Source: Phoronis australis (taxonomy: Eukaryota > Phoronida > Phoronidae). Taken from it: a stretch of 64,000 bases of DNA. Location of the stretch: assembly GCA_002633005.1 (NCBI GenBank), contig NMRA01000090.1:360752-424751 (forward strand), written 5' to 3'. The notes beneath the pieces were generated by a model that ran no database searches, was not told where the DNA came from, and saw nothing but the letters and a program-made list of their open reading frames with translations. The position numbers and the translations under genes are program-made. Positions 1 to 35,412 of this stretch are shown here, piece by piece; within the stretch, counting starts at the first letter, position 1; the number at the start of each line of letters is the position of its first letter.

Positions 1-1117
1 TAGCCAGAGAAGGGGTTTTTCAGAGCAGGATTTGATGAAGCTGTTTTCAAGATTTCCCATAAAGAGGTTAGCAAAGGTAGGAGCAACCCTAGTTCCCATG
101 GCTGTGCCTAATATTTGGAGATAGTGATTATTATTAAAGGTAAAATGATTCATGGTAAGTACATGTTCAAGAAGAGAGCGAATAAAAGATGTAGGTACAT
201 TAGGATTATTACGTTGACTAAGAAACTTGGTACAGGCTTCTATGCCTTCATGTTGAGGAATATTAGTGTATAAGCTTTTAACATCAAGAGTTACGAGAAG
301 GGCATTTTTAGGTAAATCACTGATGTTTTTAATTATATTAAGAAAATGATTCGTATCTTTAACATATGAAGGAAGGGTGGGGACAAATTGCTGAAGATAG
401 TCGTCGGCAAACTGAGAAATTTTTTCTGTAGGGCAGTTGTTGCTGGCTATAATTGGGCGCCCAGGATTACCTTCTTTGTGGATTTTTGGAAGGAGATAAA
501 AGCGACTAGGTTGAGCATCATTAGGAATGAGGTAGTTTTTGGTGTCTTTGTCAATGTGACCTAAATGGAAAGCATTAGTTATAAGGCTGATATGTTTTGT
601 GTTGGGGTTATTATCTAAAAGTTTGTAGTATGCTGTGTCATTAAGTTGTCGGAGGGCCTCGTCAATATATTTCTGCTTGTCCATTATAACAACTGCTGAT
701 CCTTTATCAGCTGGTTTAATTATGATTTCTTTGTTTTTAGCGAGATTTGTAAGGGCATCTTTTTCGGACTTAGTAATTATATTAGTAGTTTTGCCTTTTG
801 TAATTCATAACGTCATTAGTAATCGCTTCAATGTAACTTTCGAGGGCATGGTTTTGACTTTTAGGTGGATTCCAATTGCTTTTTTTCTTGAAAGGATTAA
901 TTTCTAAAGGGGGGATTCTGGTTTTCATCTTTGGAAGAATTGGCAAAATATGCTGCCAATCTAAGACGTCTAGCGAAAGTGTAAATATCAATTAGTAATT
1001 CATCTTTGTCAATATTGGTTTTGGTAGGACAGAAGTTTAGTCCTTCAGAAAGTAGGCTAACCTCACTATCAGTTAAGTTATGGCTAGATAAATTAACTGC
1101 GTTTTTTGTTTCGCAGG
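1..1117 (-). mobile_element. Penelope-like element, reverse transcriptase region (broken, runs off left edge)
   Basis: Read on the minus strand, this stretch encodes a Penelope-type reverse transcriptase in several frames. In order it shows NLSSHNLTDSEVSLLSEGL, ARRLRLAAYF, PLEINPFKKK, IKPADKGSAVVIMDK, YLLPKIHKEGNPGRPI, LVTLDVKSLYTNIP and GTAMGTRVAPTFANLF. These are the expected N-terminal block, RT1-RT4 blocks and the D-x-K-S-L-Y-T-N-I-P catalytic block of Penelope RTs. The second catalytic block and any GIY-YIG endonuclease would lie to the left of base 1. Reading requires frame changes near 1118, near the C-run at about 914-920 and near 790, so this copy looks inactive unless these are sequencing errors. 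It lies upstream of the first visible XYLB exon, antisense to XYLB, presumably in an intron. Confidence 0.85.
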
Positions 1118-2119
1118 TTATAGTTTTCCTAATGATTTGTCTACGGAACCTTCTGTTACGTTTGACTTTTTTATGGTGTCGTTGGTATTGTCTGCAGGAC
1201 CGTAGATGACGGTGGTAGGCATAGGTCGAGACGAAGTCGTTGTAGATGTCTTAGAGTATTTGTTCTTTCCTTTGTTCTTGTGGCGCCATACTTTTTTCAA
1301 ATTAGTGTGGCCGTTCTTGGGTGCGTTGAATTGTGCAATGTTGGGATTCCTGTAGAGGCTCAGTCTGTTGGTTGTAAAGATTACTTCATCTGATGTAAAT
1401 GACGTATATTTTGTTGTAGATTTGTTTTTGCCGTTTGATTTCAAAGTTACTTTAATCCAGTTGTCTTTTTTTAGGTCAAATTTATCTTGAACACCTGCTG
1501 AGATAGGTTTTTCTTTTGGAGGAGTTGTTGAGCACCTATCTTCTATTGTTTGAATGAGATAGTTATCTGGAGTGTGTTTGCTGTCCAACAGGTTGAAATG
1601 GTTGTTGCGGTGTAGAAGTAATATTGGTTTGCTGTTGATATTCTCTGAGGTGTATTTAATCCAACGTATGTTGTTTCCAATAGTGGTGTTGACGTAGATG
1701 TCTTTATGAAAAAGAGTACAAGTTGCGAATATTTCGGCTTGAGTGGCCCACGATTTTATGTTGCCGTTTGTTTTTGCCATGTTTTGTAGATGTTCCTGAT
1801 GGTCTTCATCCATTAGAATACTGTATTTTGCTAAGTTTGTTTTCAAGTGGTTTACTATTTCTGATCTGATGTGAGCATGATGAATGTCAGTGCCATAGAG
1901 GGCTAAACTTATACAACGGAAAAAGCAGTTACCATCAGAAGTAATAATTGTTGTTACGTAGTGAGATCCATTGATTACAGTAGTATATCTTACATGTGAA
2001 AGCCTTTCTTTGAGTTTGGAATTTTGTCTTTTCATAAGTTCAGATTCTTGACGGATTTTGAAGTTTTGTAGTTCCTTTTGAGTTTCTTCATTCAGATGTT
2101 GGATATAACTGCTTGACAA
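1118..2119 (-). CDS. Penelope-like element ORF with OTU-type cysteine protease domain
   Basis: Open frame of about 333 codons directly upstream of the RT frame. Residues about 58-178 look like an OTU-fold cysteine protease: SDGNCFFRCISLALYG with the expected catalytic Cys (residue 65), a helical region ending WATQAEIFATC, and a terminal HRNNHFNLL with the expected catalytic His (174). OTU enzymes cleave ubiquitin or ubiquitin-like chains; what it does for a retroelement is unknown. The open frame has no ATG at its left boundary (first codon TTG, with TAG just upstream). The first Met is residue 29, so the 5' end may be truncated. The C-terminal part (about 190-333) is low-complexity, rich in Lys, Ser and Thr, and unrecognised. 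The ORF stops at 1118-1120 and the RT frame begins in another frame across that point. This could be frameshifting, a second ORF, or decay. Confidence 0.7.
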   Translation of the reverse strand: MSSSYIQHLNEETQKELQNFKIRQESELMKRQNSKLKERLSHVRYTTVINGSHYVTTIITSDGNCFFRCISLALYGTDIHHAHIRSEIVNHLKTNLAKYSILMDEDHQEHLQNMAKTNGNIKSWATQAEIFATCTLFHKDIYVNTTIGNNIRWIKYTSENINSKPILLLHRNNHFNLLDSKHTPDNYLIQTIEDRCSTTPPKEKPISAGVQDKFDLKKDNWIKVTLKSNGKNKSTTKYTSFTSDEVIFTTNRLSLYRNPNIAQFNAPKNGHTNLKKVWRHKNKGKNKYSKTSTTTSSRPMPTTVIYGPADNTNDTIKKSNVTEGSVDKSLGKL

Positions 2120-2183
2120 GTCTTCCTATTGCTGCTGTAGGAGAAAAGTTTCATCAATAATTCATTCAGTAATAAACGTCAAC

Positions 2184-2505
2184 ATGGCAACTCGCAATCC
2201 CGACTTACTAGGACGAGCTAGAGCTCATGAGTCCCGACTTCGCAGGTGGATCGTTAAGTTTTACAGGCTATCAATTCGAACAGAAATACAGTGATGAAGA
2301 AATACTAGAGAGGCACCGTGAACAAGCTCAGACAACAGAACGTATGGAGTTATTTGATAAGCAGGCATTTGTCAGGCACTGTCGACGTCTACAGGCCACA
2401 GACACAGAGATGTTTCACGGCCTCATACTTGCTATTTACAGCGTACATTTCATTCTTCACTACCATAAGCCACTTCCTAAGCATTTCGGACTTTCGAGGA
2501 AGTAA
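2184..2505 (+). pseudogene. Unrecognised ORF fragment, probably part of a repeated element
   Basis: An ATG at 2184 opens a short frame beginning MATRNPDLLGRARAHESRLR, which stops within about 37 codons. The overlapping frame from 2227 reads SDEEILERHREQAQTTERM and ELFDKQAFVRHCRRL, which looks like real coding sequence. A one-base indel around 2263-2272 would join them. The segment runs straight into the repeat at about 2390-2760. The inverted copy of that repeat in the ACVR2 intron also follows an ORF fragment, which contains [15 protein letters not shown], similar to the AQTTERM stretch here. I infer both are decayed copies of one element. No family is assigned. Confidence 0.3.
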
Positions 2506-2760
2506 AAAAAAACGATATACCCGCTTTCCTCGCAGCTGCTTAGTTCGCACAAGTGGGGAAACGATGCACCGCAACATAGCGGCATTCACTCTGCATATGA
2601 ACCACTGACGTCGCTAGCGTCGTTTCTCACCTTCCTCACAGGTTAACGCGACACCTCTTGGCAAGGTAAAGTCGACCGTATGCGAGGCGGTGTGGATATA
2701 GACCGATTAAGACGTCAAAAAAGACTAATTAAATCGGGTGGCATTCGCCTTTAAGTCTGC
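2390..2760 (+). repeat. Interspersed repeat, copy 1 (inverted copy at about 53465-53820)
   Basis: The stretch from about 2390 to 2760 matches the reverse complement of about 53465-53820. Shared blocks include the ATTAAATCGGGTGGCATTC end, the CACCTTCCTCACAGGTTAACGC core, and the GAGATGTTTCACGGCCTCA side. The copies are diverged by point changes and small indels. No clear terminal inverted repeat is visible. In both copies the repeat lies downstream of an ORF fragment, so it may be the 3' part of a larger element. Confidence 0.7.
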
Positions 2761-2872
2761 TACGTAATAGGTTCTAATTCACACTTGTTTAAAGGGCTTG
2801 CCAAATAGACACGTGACCGATTTGAGTCACGCTTATGCAACTCCATGGCATCTGAATGTAGTCCAATAGTGA

Positions 2873-28135
<25,263 letters not shown>

Positions 28136-28564
28136 TGTGCTACACATTAATAATGTGGCAACACAGACAGTATTACTGACTGAACTGGGCCATCCAAGCG
28201 GGAGAGGTCAGACAGTGCCCATCCTATAGGGACACCATAAGCCAGAAGCTTTCAGCAAATTATGCCTCACCATGGCTAAATCATCGAAATCACATACCTC
28301 TTCAGCATAGGACACCTTTGTGGGCCATAGATGTTTTTAAACCCTTCCAACTCAAACAAACACGTCTGCAATTAAGATTTATCTCCAATACTTCCCTTCA
28401 TTCATAAGCCGTGCCATTTTGTTGTTACCCTGGTGGCCAAATTTTGAGCACTAGCATTAGTGATTCACGCACTCCAGATGTCATGGAGGTTAACCTTGAT
28501 GTCATTAAAATTTACAGGCTATCATGAAAAGAATCCTGCGTTGACACCCTAACTGGTTCATATT

Positions 28565-28655
28565 TGGCAACTCGACCGGTTTGCGCACCACAGAATCTGC
28601 CAGTTCAGATCAAAGACACCATGCTGTTGTGGTTAATTAAATCGCCTAAGGCTGC
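28565..28655 (+). repeat. Interspersed repeat, second copy of 25670-25770
   Basis: Same ordered blocks as the copy in the upstream XYLB intron, including GACACCATGCTGTTGTGG. It lies about 430 bp beyond the XYLB stop, probably in or near the 3' UTR. Confidence 0.65.
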
Positions 28656-28869
28656 TGATGTTATCGCTCTCTAGACAATGAGAGCATCATAAACACATGG
28701 GGATGTCAATAGTATTTTAAAATTTTAGTTTTTAAAGTTTTTAATAGCATATTTGAATAGTTTTTTATGTATTTATTATCATTTACAAACAATTACAAAA
28801 ACAAACAAACAAATAAGTACACCATTCATTCACGCATGCACACCTCAGGAAGACCATTCTCATATCTCG

Positions 28870-29300
28870 TTTAAAGTAAATATCTTCTACATGAAGTTAA
28901 CATGAACAATAAATTTTTCCCATTTTGCAGAGAAGCTGTCATGTACAAAGTTTTTATGTGCATTTAATTTTTCAGCATTATAGTATTCATAACTTTTGGT
29001 AACGAACTTGAGAAAATTGGGTATATTTTTGTTACATCTCTCTTTGTAAATGTACTGTTTAGCTAGTAGAAGCAAAATGTTAAATAGAAAATCATATTTG
29101 AATAGTTTGTGAAAAGCACTCGTGATTAGGTTTTTGAGTTTTGAAAATTGGTCAAGAAATGCCTTTTACAACCCAAAACGATTGCTTAATGTTGCAGTAA
29201 TATGTTCCTCATTAATTCTGCTGGGTGTACAACATAACTGGGCCAATTACCAAACCAGCAGGTAGCAGTTGAATTTTGAGGTAAGCCAAGTGTCATCCTA
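28870..29300 (-). mobile_element. Non-LTR retrotransposon (LINE) 3' remnant
   Basis: Minus-strand frame 29075-28887 reads LLLLAKQYIYKERCNKN, NIPNFLKFV and FSAKWEKF. This resembles the extreme C-terminus of invertebrate non-LTR retrotransposon polyproteins, where an I-L-L-A-K-x-Y-I-Y stretch and a late K-W are common. Upstream minus-strand sequence to about 29300 gives broken peptide pieces in mixed frames. Clade not assigned. Confidence 0.45.
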
Positions 29301-29649
29301 TGGTCCTGGCATATAATAGTTTCTCCGGGCAATCGCTACAAAAATGGCTCAGTTCAGGATTTCGCTGACAGAATGAAGGACCATTCGAAAAAAAAAATAT
29401 TGCGAGAGTATTTGTCTGAGTCGTAAGAATTTAAAGACTAACTGCACCCAAAGGTGTCCATCAGTACACTCGACTACATTTAGTAACGCAATGTTTATAG
29501 TTTACCCAGGCATAAGTGTAATTTGTAGAATATTTTTGTTCGTACTGGCTGTGCCGTCGCCTAGGTTCAACAGTGAGCTTATTTCTGAAGATGTAATTAT
29601 TGCAGAGTGACGTGACTGTGATTACTACTGGATAAATATACACCATGTG

Positions 29650-30130
29650 TTGCCAGGTGTCATCACGTTAAGGATCCACTACCCTGCCGTCAATAAGAGT
29701 CATCAGCTAGGGTACCCACCACTCTTTGTCACCAAGTACCGTCACCTTGGGTCCTGACCACCATGTGTCACCGAGGGTCATCATCCAAGGTCCTGACCAC
29801 TCTGACTCACCACCAAGGGTCACCCATTGTTGCTGAGAGTCGTCACCAAGTGTCCTTACCAACCTGTGTCACTTCATGTCGTCACCAAGTGTCCTCACCA
29901 CTCTGGCTGGGAGTTATCTCCAAGTGTCCCCACCACCTTGTGCCTACCTAAAGTCACCTATAGTATTTCCGTCACATATAGTATTTCCGTCACCCTGTGT
30001 CATTGAGTGCATCACCTAGGGTCCCCACCTCACCCCTTGTGTCACTGAGTGTAAACAACAAGTATCCCCTCCACTTTGAGGCTCGAGTGTCATCCCCAAC
30101 ACCCTTTGTTATTGAGTGTCATCAGCTGTA
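29650..30130. repeat. Irregular minisatellite (GTCACCAAGTGTCC-like units)
   Basis: Some 20 variants of 'gtgtcatcaccaagtgtcctcaccactctg' follow each other with length changes. It is a decayed tandem array of a roughly 25-35-bp unit downstream of XYLB. Confidence 0.75.
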
Positions 30131-30587
30131 GTCTCCTAACATTCTATTTGACGAGGTGTAGGCGTCTGATTCTGTAACATCATGTCTAGCCCTTTCTTTA
30201 TGGCCACTTGGCAGTTCGTACAATCTTCCATGTGCAGGAGACCGAGTATCATGGGTTTGCAACAGCTCTGACAACATCTGAAAACAAAGGATCCATGATG
30301 CACACATGCAATACTGGTGTTAAATGGTGCCATACGTTCCTCATAATTTTCTTGGATCACTTTTGCAGTTCCATATGTTATCTGTGCTACAGCATGGATT
30401 TCAGCAAACAAAGGTGGATGTGTCCAATTTGGACATAACTGAGATAATTTCTGTATTTCTATGATTGAGGAACTCAAATAAAATATTTTAATGCATTATA
30501 CATGTTATTGCTTTTGCATTGCTACGTCTTCAGTTGTCATGGCCAATACCCACCAGTACAACCCCATGCAGTGATAGAACACTTAAC

Positions 30588-31088
30588 GGCGTTTTCCCGT
30601 TTAGTGACTTTACCAGACCGGTTGTGAGCGTGTGATAACATCTAGCTTTTTGTTAGCTGCCAAGCACAGTCTTTTATTTGGTATGACAACAGGCAGGCCA
30701 ATTATCTACCAGGATTATTACAGGCCACGTGTGAACACAAACCCAGAGCGAATTGGTACGTTCGGAAAGAATAGATTGTCGTAACTGCGGTTGTTGTTGG
30801 GCGATTTAGGCGATTCAAAAACTAAACATGATCACCATTTGACGAGGATTTCAGAAATACTGTTGGTTCAAATATGTAATAATTTGACTTTTATTTTTAA
30901 CAGCACAGCCCAGTCAGGCTACATACGATCTTATTGGAGATTAGAGCAATTATCGATCAAAAGAGAGCTGGTCCTCCAACCATCAATGCCAAAATGGAGT
31001 TAATCAGTCGTGTAAGATATTGGCTACAGGGGACATCTACCCAACTGGGCTATAGAAACGAACAAGTTGGGAGCAACGGGAAAACGCC
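30588..31088. mobile_element. MITE with GGCGTTTTCCCGTT ends (501 bp)
   Basis: Terminal inverted repeat of 14 bp: starts GGCGTTTTCCCGTT, ends AACGGGAAAACGCC. A truncated reverse-orientation copy lies at 20048-20390. No convincing target duplication at the flanks. Encodes nothing recognisable. Confidence 0.85.
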
Positions 31089-31790
31089 TTCATGATATTT
31101 TTAATTTAGCTGCAATATCTTTCTGTTGATTTTAATCATTCTGTAGTGCCATTATATTGTATGGTGCACTAGACGTTCATCTACCTGTTGAGGAATATGA
31201 ACATTGATTAGCAGATAAATCGGGATTCAACAAGCTTTCTATCTGTTCGTCTGTTTTAAGATTTGCCTCTCCCCCACGTCACAAATTTCAGTTCTTGTTA
31301 TCGAAGGTAGCATATTAATCCGTGCCTGTCAAAAAACAGTCTTTGTTAAATGCACGTGCCGTTATGAGTAGTCGTCCAGTATCGCTGGACGGCGGGCAGT
31401 GGGTAGACAACGGTACTGGACGTCTAGCACACGCAACGATCGGGACCAGCCGTTCGGTACCGGTCTTAATGGTAACTTCCGTTGCTAGCCGTCCGGCACC
31501 GCAGAAACGAGGGCAGGAATCATCTTCAGACCGGACGTCCACCACACGCTACGTACAGTAACTACGGCGTCCGAGATCAGTTTATAGTCTTAAGGCAGTC
31601 CGGTAGAGTAGGCCTACAGCGTTGTATTGACTGGGAAGAAACCTATCTAATACAACTTAACGTCACTAGTCAAATTAAAGATAAAATGTAAAGAAAACGC
31701 TCACATATTTCATCCAAAATTTAGTAAGTACATTTATATTATGTAAACAACGGACAACGGCGACTTTTGGACAGATCTGACTATACCGGT
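31089..31790. other. Intergenic DNA with a CpG-rich patch
   Basis: About 31330-31610 is noticeably richer in CG dinucleotides than its surroundings and is open in several frames on both strands. No protein is recognised. It could be a promoter-like CpG patch or a repeat. Confidence 0.3.
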
Positions 31791-32600
31791 GTGCCCCAGA
31801 GTGGCAATTTTATTTTTTTTTACGTTTACCTTTGTATCTTCAAAAGTCTTTAACGGATTTTCATGAAATTTAATATGTAGGCACCTATTAGTGAGATGAC
31901 GCTATCCTCCCGTTTTCAGATGGGTTCGACAAAGTTTACGCCACCTGGTGGCCATTTTTAGTGTTTTCGAGTCTGATTTTGTGCATCCACCCCTCTATCA
32001 ACCAAACCGCTCAAAGGATGATTGTGAAAATTGGCATGTATATGCTTACTATGTAGAGGACGGTTGACGATGATTTTCCGACGATTTCGACTACTGTGGT
32101 GCCTCCTAGTGGCAGTTTCTTTTTGCGCTTATGGCTGTATCTCCTAAACCGTTTCGCAGGATCTTTACGAAATTTAATAAGTGTATTTATATGATGTTAA
32201 CAATAGACGATGACGACTTTTGGACGGATCCGCCTACCAGTGTGCCCCCTAGTGGCAATTTTATTTTTTACGTTTACCTCTGTATCTTCACAAATCCTTA
32301 ACGGATTTTCATGAAATTTGGTATGTAGGCACCTATTAGTGCGATGACGCTATACTCCCGTTTTCGGATGGATTCGATCTAGTTTGCGACACCCAGTGGC
32401 CACTTTTACTGTTTTTGGGTCTGTTTTTTTGGCGTCCACCCCTCTATCAACCAAACTGCTCTAAGTATGATTGTGATAATTGGCATGTATGTTCTTACTG
32501 TGAAGAGGACGGTTGACGAGATAAATTGCCAAAAAATTATTTCGAGTTCGTTTCGAGTACAAAAGATTAGATCAGTTCCGGGCCCTGGAGGACCCATGGT
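31790..32600. repeat. Ancient repeat with ~450-bp period ending in a CGGGCCCTGG MITE terminus
   Basis: Two successive units share GTGTGCCCC-AGTGGCAATTTTA, ACGGATTTTCATGAAATTT and GTAGGCACCTATTAGTG. The right part ends with GTTCGTTTCGAGTACAAAAG and CCGGGCCCTGG, the same terminus as the inverted-repeat element at 60956-61362. 32230-32640 is duplicated at 41640-42040. Confidence 0.6.
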
Positions 32601-32891
32601 TGTTTGTAAATTAGTCCTCAATTTGCAATTTAAAAAGATTATGCATGTTTAAAGATAGTTTAAAGTTGGTTGAAATTGTTATTAAAACTAAGAAAATTGC
32701 CCAAGAACTGTTGGTCGACAAAACAACGAACAAGTAGTAGTTGAAAGTTTTGTAATCGTTTCATGGGAACTGTCATACAAAAGGTTAGCAAACTTTGAGA
32801 CTTTTTCGGCATTGATGACGCCTTTGATTTGGGACGTCGTGCTATTGTTGACGTACATTGTACGTAATCATTAGGCCTAATCACTTGTATA

Positions 32892-33620
32892 ATGGACCTA
32901 AAAATGGCTACCGGATGGAAATTAGACAGTTTCCTCGAAGATGTGACATTGTATTTAGCTTGGTGTGTTAGTTGTATTTCTTACTGTGTATTGAGAATGA
33001 CTGATGGAGTAGTATCTTTTGTGTGGAGCCTCGTGTTCGGTAACGGAGACCACTGCAGAAACATCGACGATGAAAAATGGTTGGCCGAAGCATTGGATGC
33101 TGCCACTGAACTCAATGAAGCAGAGACTTACCTTGGAGTAAAAGAAATATACGAGGGATACATAAATGACTTGCGCAGCTATCAGGATGAGTTGTTATGC
33201 TGAAAAGAGGCAAACCGCACAACCCACAAACAAACAGCCCCCGTCGATTATTTCATAGAATGCGAGACGGAAAAGGCGACAAAAATCGAGCTGAACAACG
33301 CATGTGAAACCACAGAGCCCCAGTCACTGGAGACAAGTTATCCAATGTTGGCAACATGCAGTGCTAACAAGCCAGAGAAAACTCAGGTAGAGCACACCGA
33401 TACTGACAGCGTTTACGGTCGGCATCTGGAAAACGTCAAGCCCACTAGTTCCGCGGCGTTACTCCAGAGTGCAATTTGTGCTGCCAAACACGTCACAAGA
33501 AGCTTCTGTAGCCCTCAACGCGATGCCGAGGACACCACGATTATGAAATCTGGCACCGACAAATCAGGTGACGTTGTATACATTCGTGAGGACGACGGCA
33601 ACCCATATGGTGTCGCAGAA
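32892..33620 (+). pseudogene. Unknown intronless gene, copy A (nonsense mutation, truncated at gap)
   Basis: About 97 percent identical to copies B and C. At codon 104 it has TGA (33201-33203) where B and C have CGA (Arg), the type of change expected from CpG deamination. The frame is otherwise open to the N at 33621, where it breaks off after about 243 of 323 codons (at the GVAE stretch). The 5' flank ACATTGTACGTAAT...CACTTGTATA directly before the ATG is shared with copy C. Either a dead tandem copy or an unmerged haplotype. Confidence 0.7.
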
Positions 33621-34592
33621 NTGGACCTACAAATGGCTACCGGATGGAAATTAGACAGTTTCCTCGAAGATGTGACATTGTATTTAGCTTGGTGTGTTAG
33701 TTGTATTTCTTACTGTGTATTGAGAATGACTGATGGAATAGTATCTTCTGTGTGGAGCCTCGTGTTCGGTAACGCAGACCACTGCACAAACATCGACGAT
33801 GAAAAATGGTTGGCCAAAGCATTGGATGCTGCCATTGAACTCAATGAAGCAGAGACTGACCTTGGAGTAAAAGAAATATACGAGGGATACATAAATGACT
33901 TGCGCAGCTATCAGGATGAGTTGTTATGCCGAAAAGAGGCAAACCACAAAACCCACAAACAAACAGCCCCCGTCGATTATTTCAGAGAATGCGAGACGGA
34001 AAAGGCGACAAAAATCGAGCTGAACAACGCATGTGAAACCACAGAGCCCCAGTCACTGGAGACAAGTTATCCACTGTTGGCAACATGCAGTGCTAACAAG
34101 CCAGAGAAAACTCAGGTAGAGCACACCGATACTGACAGCGTTTACGGTCGGCATCTGGAAAACGTCAAGCCCACTAGTTCCGCGGCGTTACTCCAGTGTG
34201 CAATTTGTCCTGTCAAACACGTCACAAGAAGCTTCTGTAGCCCTCAACGCGATGCCGAGGACACCATGATTACGAAATCTGGCACCGACAAATCAGGTGA
34301 CGTTGTATACATTCGTGAGGACGACAGCAACCCATATGGTGTCGCAGAATTGCCCAACACTGCGATATCTTCCCATGCAATCAGCCTTGACGTTTCAGAG
34401 AACATCAGCACCTCGGCTTCCTCAAATGATGCGCAAAATGTTAAACAGGGTTTCTTCAAGAAATTGAAGACGACTTTTAGAAAAAAGGGCCGCACTACCA
34501 AAGTCTCCGCAAGCACTTCTTCCGGCAAGGGCCACCGTGTCGCTCCACGATGGCAAAGAATGTTGTGCTGCATTGCTGCCGAGTATGAATAG
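33621..34592 (+). CDS. Unknown intronless gene, copy B (323 aa)
   Basis: Same length as copy C. The first base of the ATG is the N at 33621, so the start is inferred from copies A and C. I do not recognise the family. Residues about 12-48 are a hydrophobic, Cys-rich segment (LYLAWCVSCISYCVL, VVSSVWSLVF type) that could be membrane-inserted. Residues about 53-100 look like an acidic helix (DDEKWLAKALDAAIELNEAE). The middle is Thr/Ser/Glu-rich and probably disordered. The tail is strongly basic (FFKKLKTTFRKKGRTTK), followed by WQRMLCCIAAEYE with a Cys pair near the C-terminus. No introns are apparent. An AATAAA at 34754-34759 lies about 160 bp after the stop. This copy differs from C by scattered substitutions such as Arg/Lys and Thr/Pro changes. 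Confidence 0.65.
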   Translation, partial: XDLQMATGWKLDSFLEDVTLYLAWCVSCISYCVLRMTDGIVSSVWSLVFGNADHCTNIDDEKWLAKALDAAIELNEAETDLGVKEIYEGYINDLRSYQDELLCRKEANHKTHKQTAPVDYFRECETEKATKIELNNACETTEPQSLETSYPLLATCSANKPEKTQVEHTDTDSVYGRHLENVKPTSSAALLQCAICPVKHVTRSFCSPQRDAEDTMITKSGTDKSGDVVYIREDDSNPYGVAELPNTAISSHAISLDVSENISTSASSNDAQNVKQGFFKKLKTTFRKKGRTTKVSASTSSGKGHRVAPRWQRMLCCIAAEYE

Positions 34593-35374
34593 GTGGAACC
34601 TAATGGACTAATTCATAAGCTCTGTGCTGGGCGCTTTTCGTTTCTTTTGTTGTTTTTTTAGATAGTATAAAATACGTTGGCTGCATATCCATGTATTTCC
34701 CACAGCCACCACTTTTCAGTCGTGAGCTGAATTGTAACCAATGAGTGTGCTTAAATAAAATGCATGGGCAATTCAAGCGTTTCTCTGATTTTAGGCTGAT
34801 GAGTAAAGATGCAGAACAAGTAAACAAAGGCGTTCAATGTTTTGAGTCATTTCACATCAGAAGCCCTACAGATGAGCACGGAAACTTTATTCTCTCACTT
34901 GCATTTTTGACTCTTTCACTCCCAGTGGAAACCGAGCTGCACTAAGAAAAATGAGGGCAAACAAATGCAAAATCGGCACTTTTCACCCCCCAAATCACCA
35001 CTTTCCTGCCGATGCTCGACTAAAGCCAACAATAGATTCCGAAAGCAAATTTCCTACCAATTCCAAAAATGTGGTCCAAAAGTACTGTCGACCAAGTAGC
35101 TTTTTTGCAAATCTGGCTTGTTTGAGGGCTACCTGAAATCGCGGCCAATTTCTCAGTTGCTACACAGCGATGCACAACTGCATCAGGGCGCCACCATCTT
35201 GAAGAAGAGTGCAGCTACAGCCAAGAAACTGGCCTTTTTCATTCCCAGGACGTTCACAAATACAAAAAACCACACTCACTTGGCCTACACACAATACTTA
35301 ACTAGAAAATGCCCCCAAGCCTGGCCTAGCCCTAGATTTTAACATTCTACTCTGTGCCACCTGCAGGGTCGGCT
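34593..35374. other. 3' flank of copy B
   Basis: Matches the 3' flank of copy C (36385-37152) nearly base for base, with a few small indels. It includes the AATAAA and ends close to the single N at 35375. Short open frames here are in the presumed 3' UTR or flank. Confidence 0.6.
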
Positions 35375-35412
35375 NACATTGTACGTAATTATTAGGCCTA
35401 ATCACTTGTATA

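Noticed and set aside
635-907. Plus-strand open frame of 90 codons
   Set aside because: It is antisense to the Penelope reverse transcriptase and has no features of its own.
31315-31561. Open frames on both strands in a CpG-rich patch
   Set aside because: Both strands are open because of base composition; no recognisable protein and no splice support.
34244-34573. 109-codon minus-strand frame repeated at 36036-36365
   Set aside because: Antisense shadow of the unknown gene; it is conserved only because the sense copies are nearly identical.
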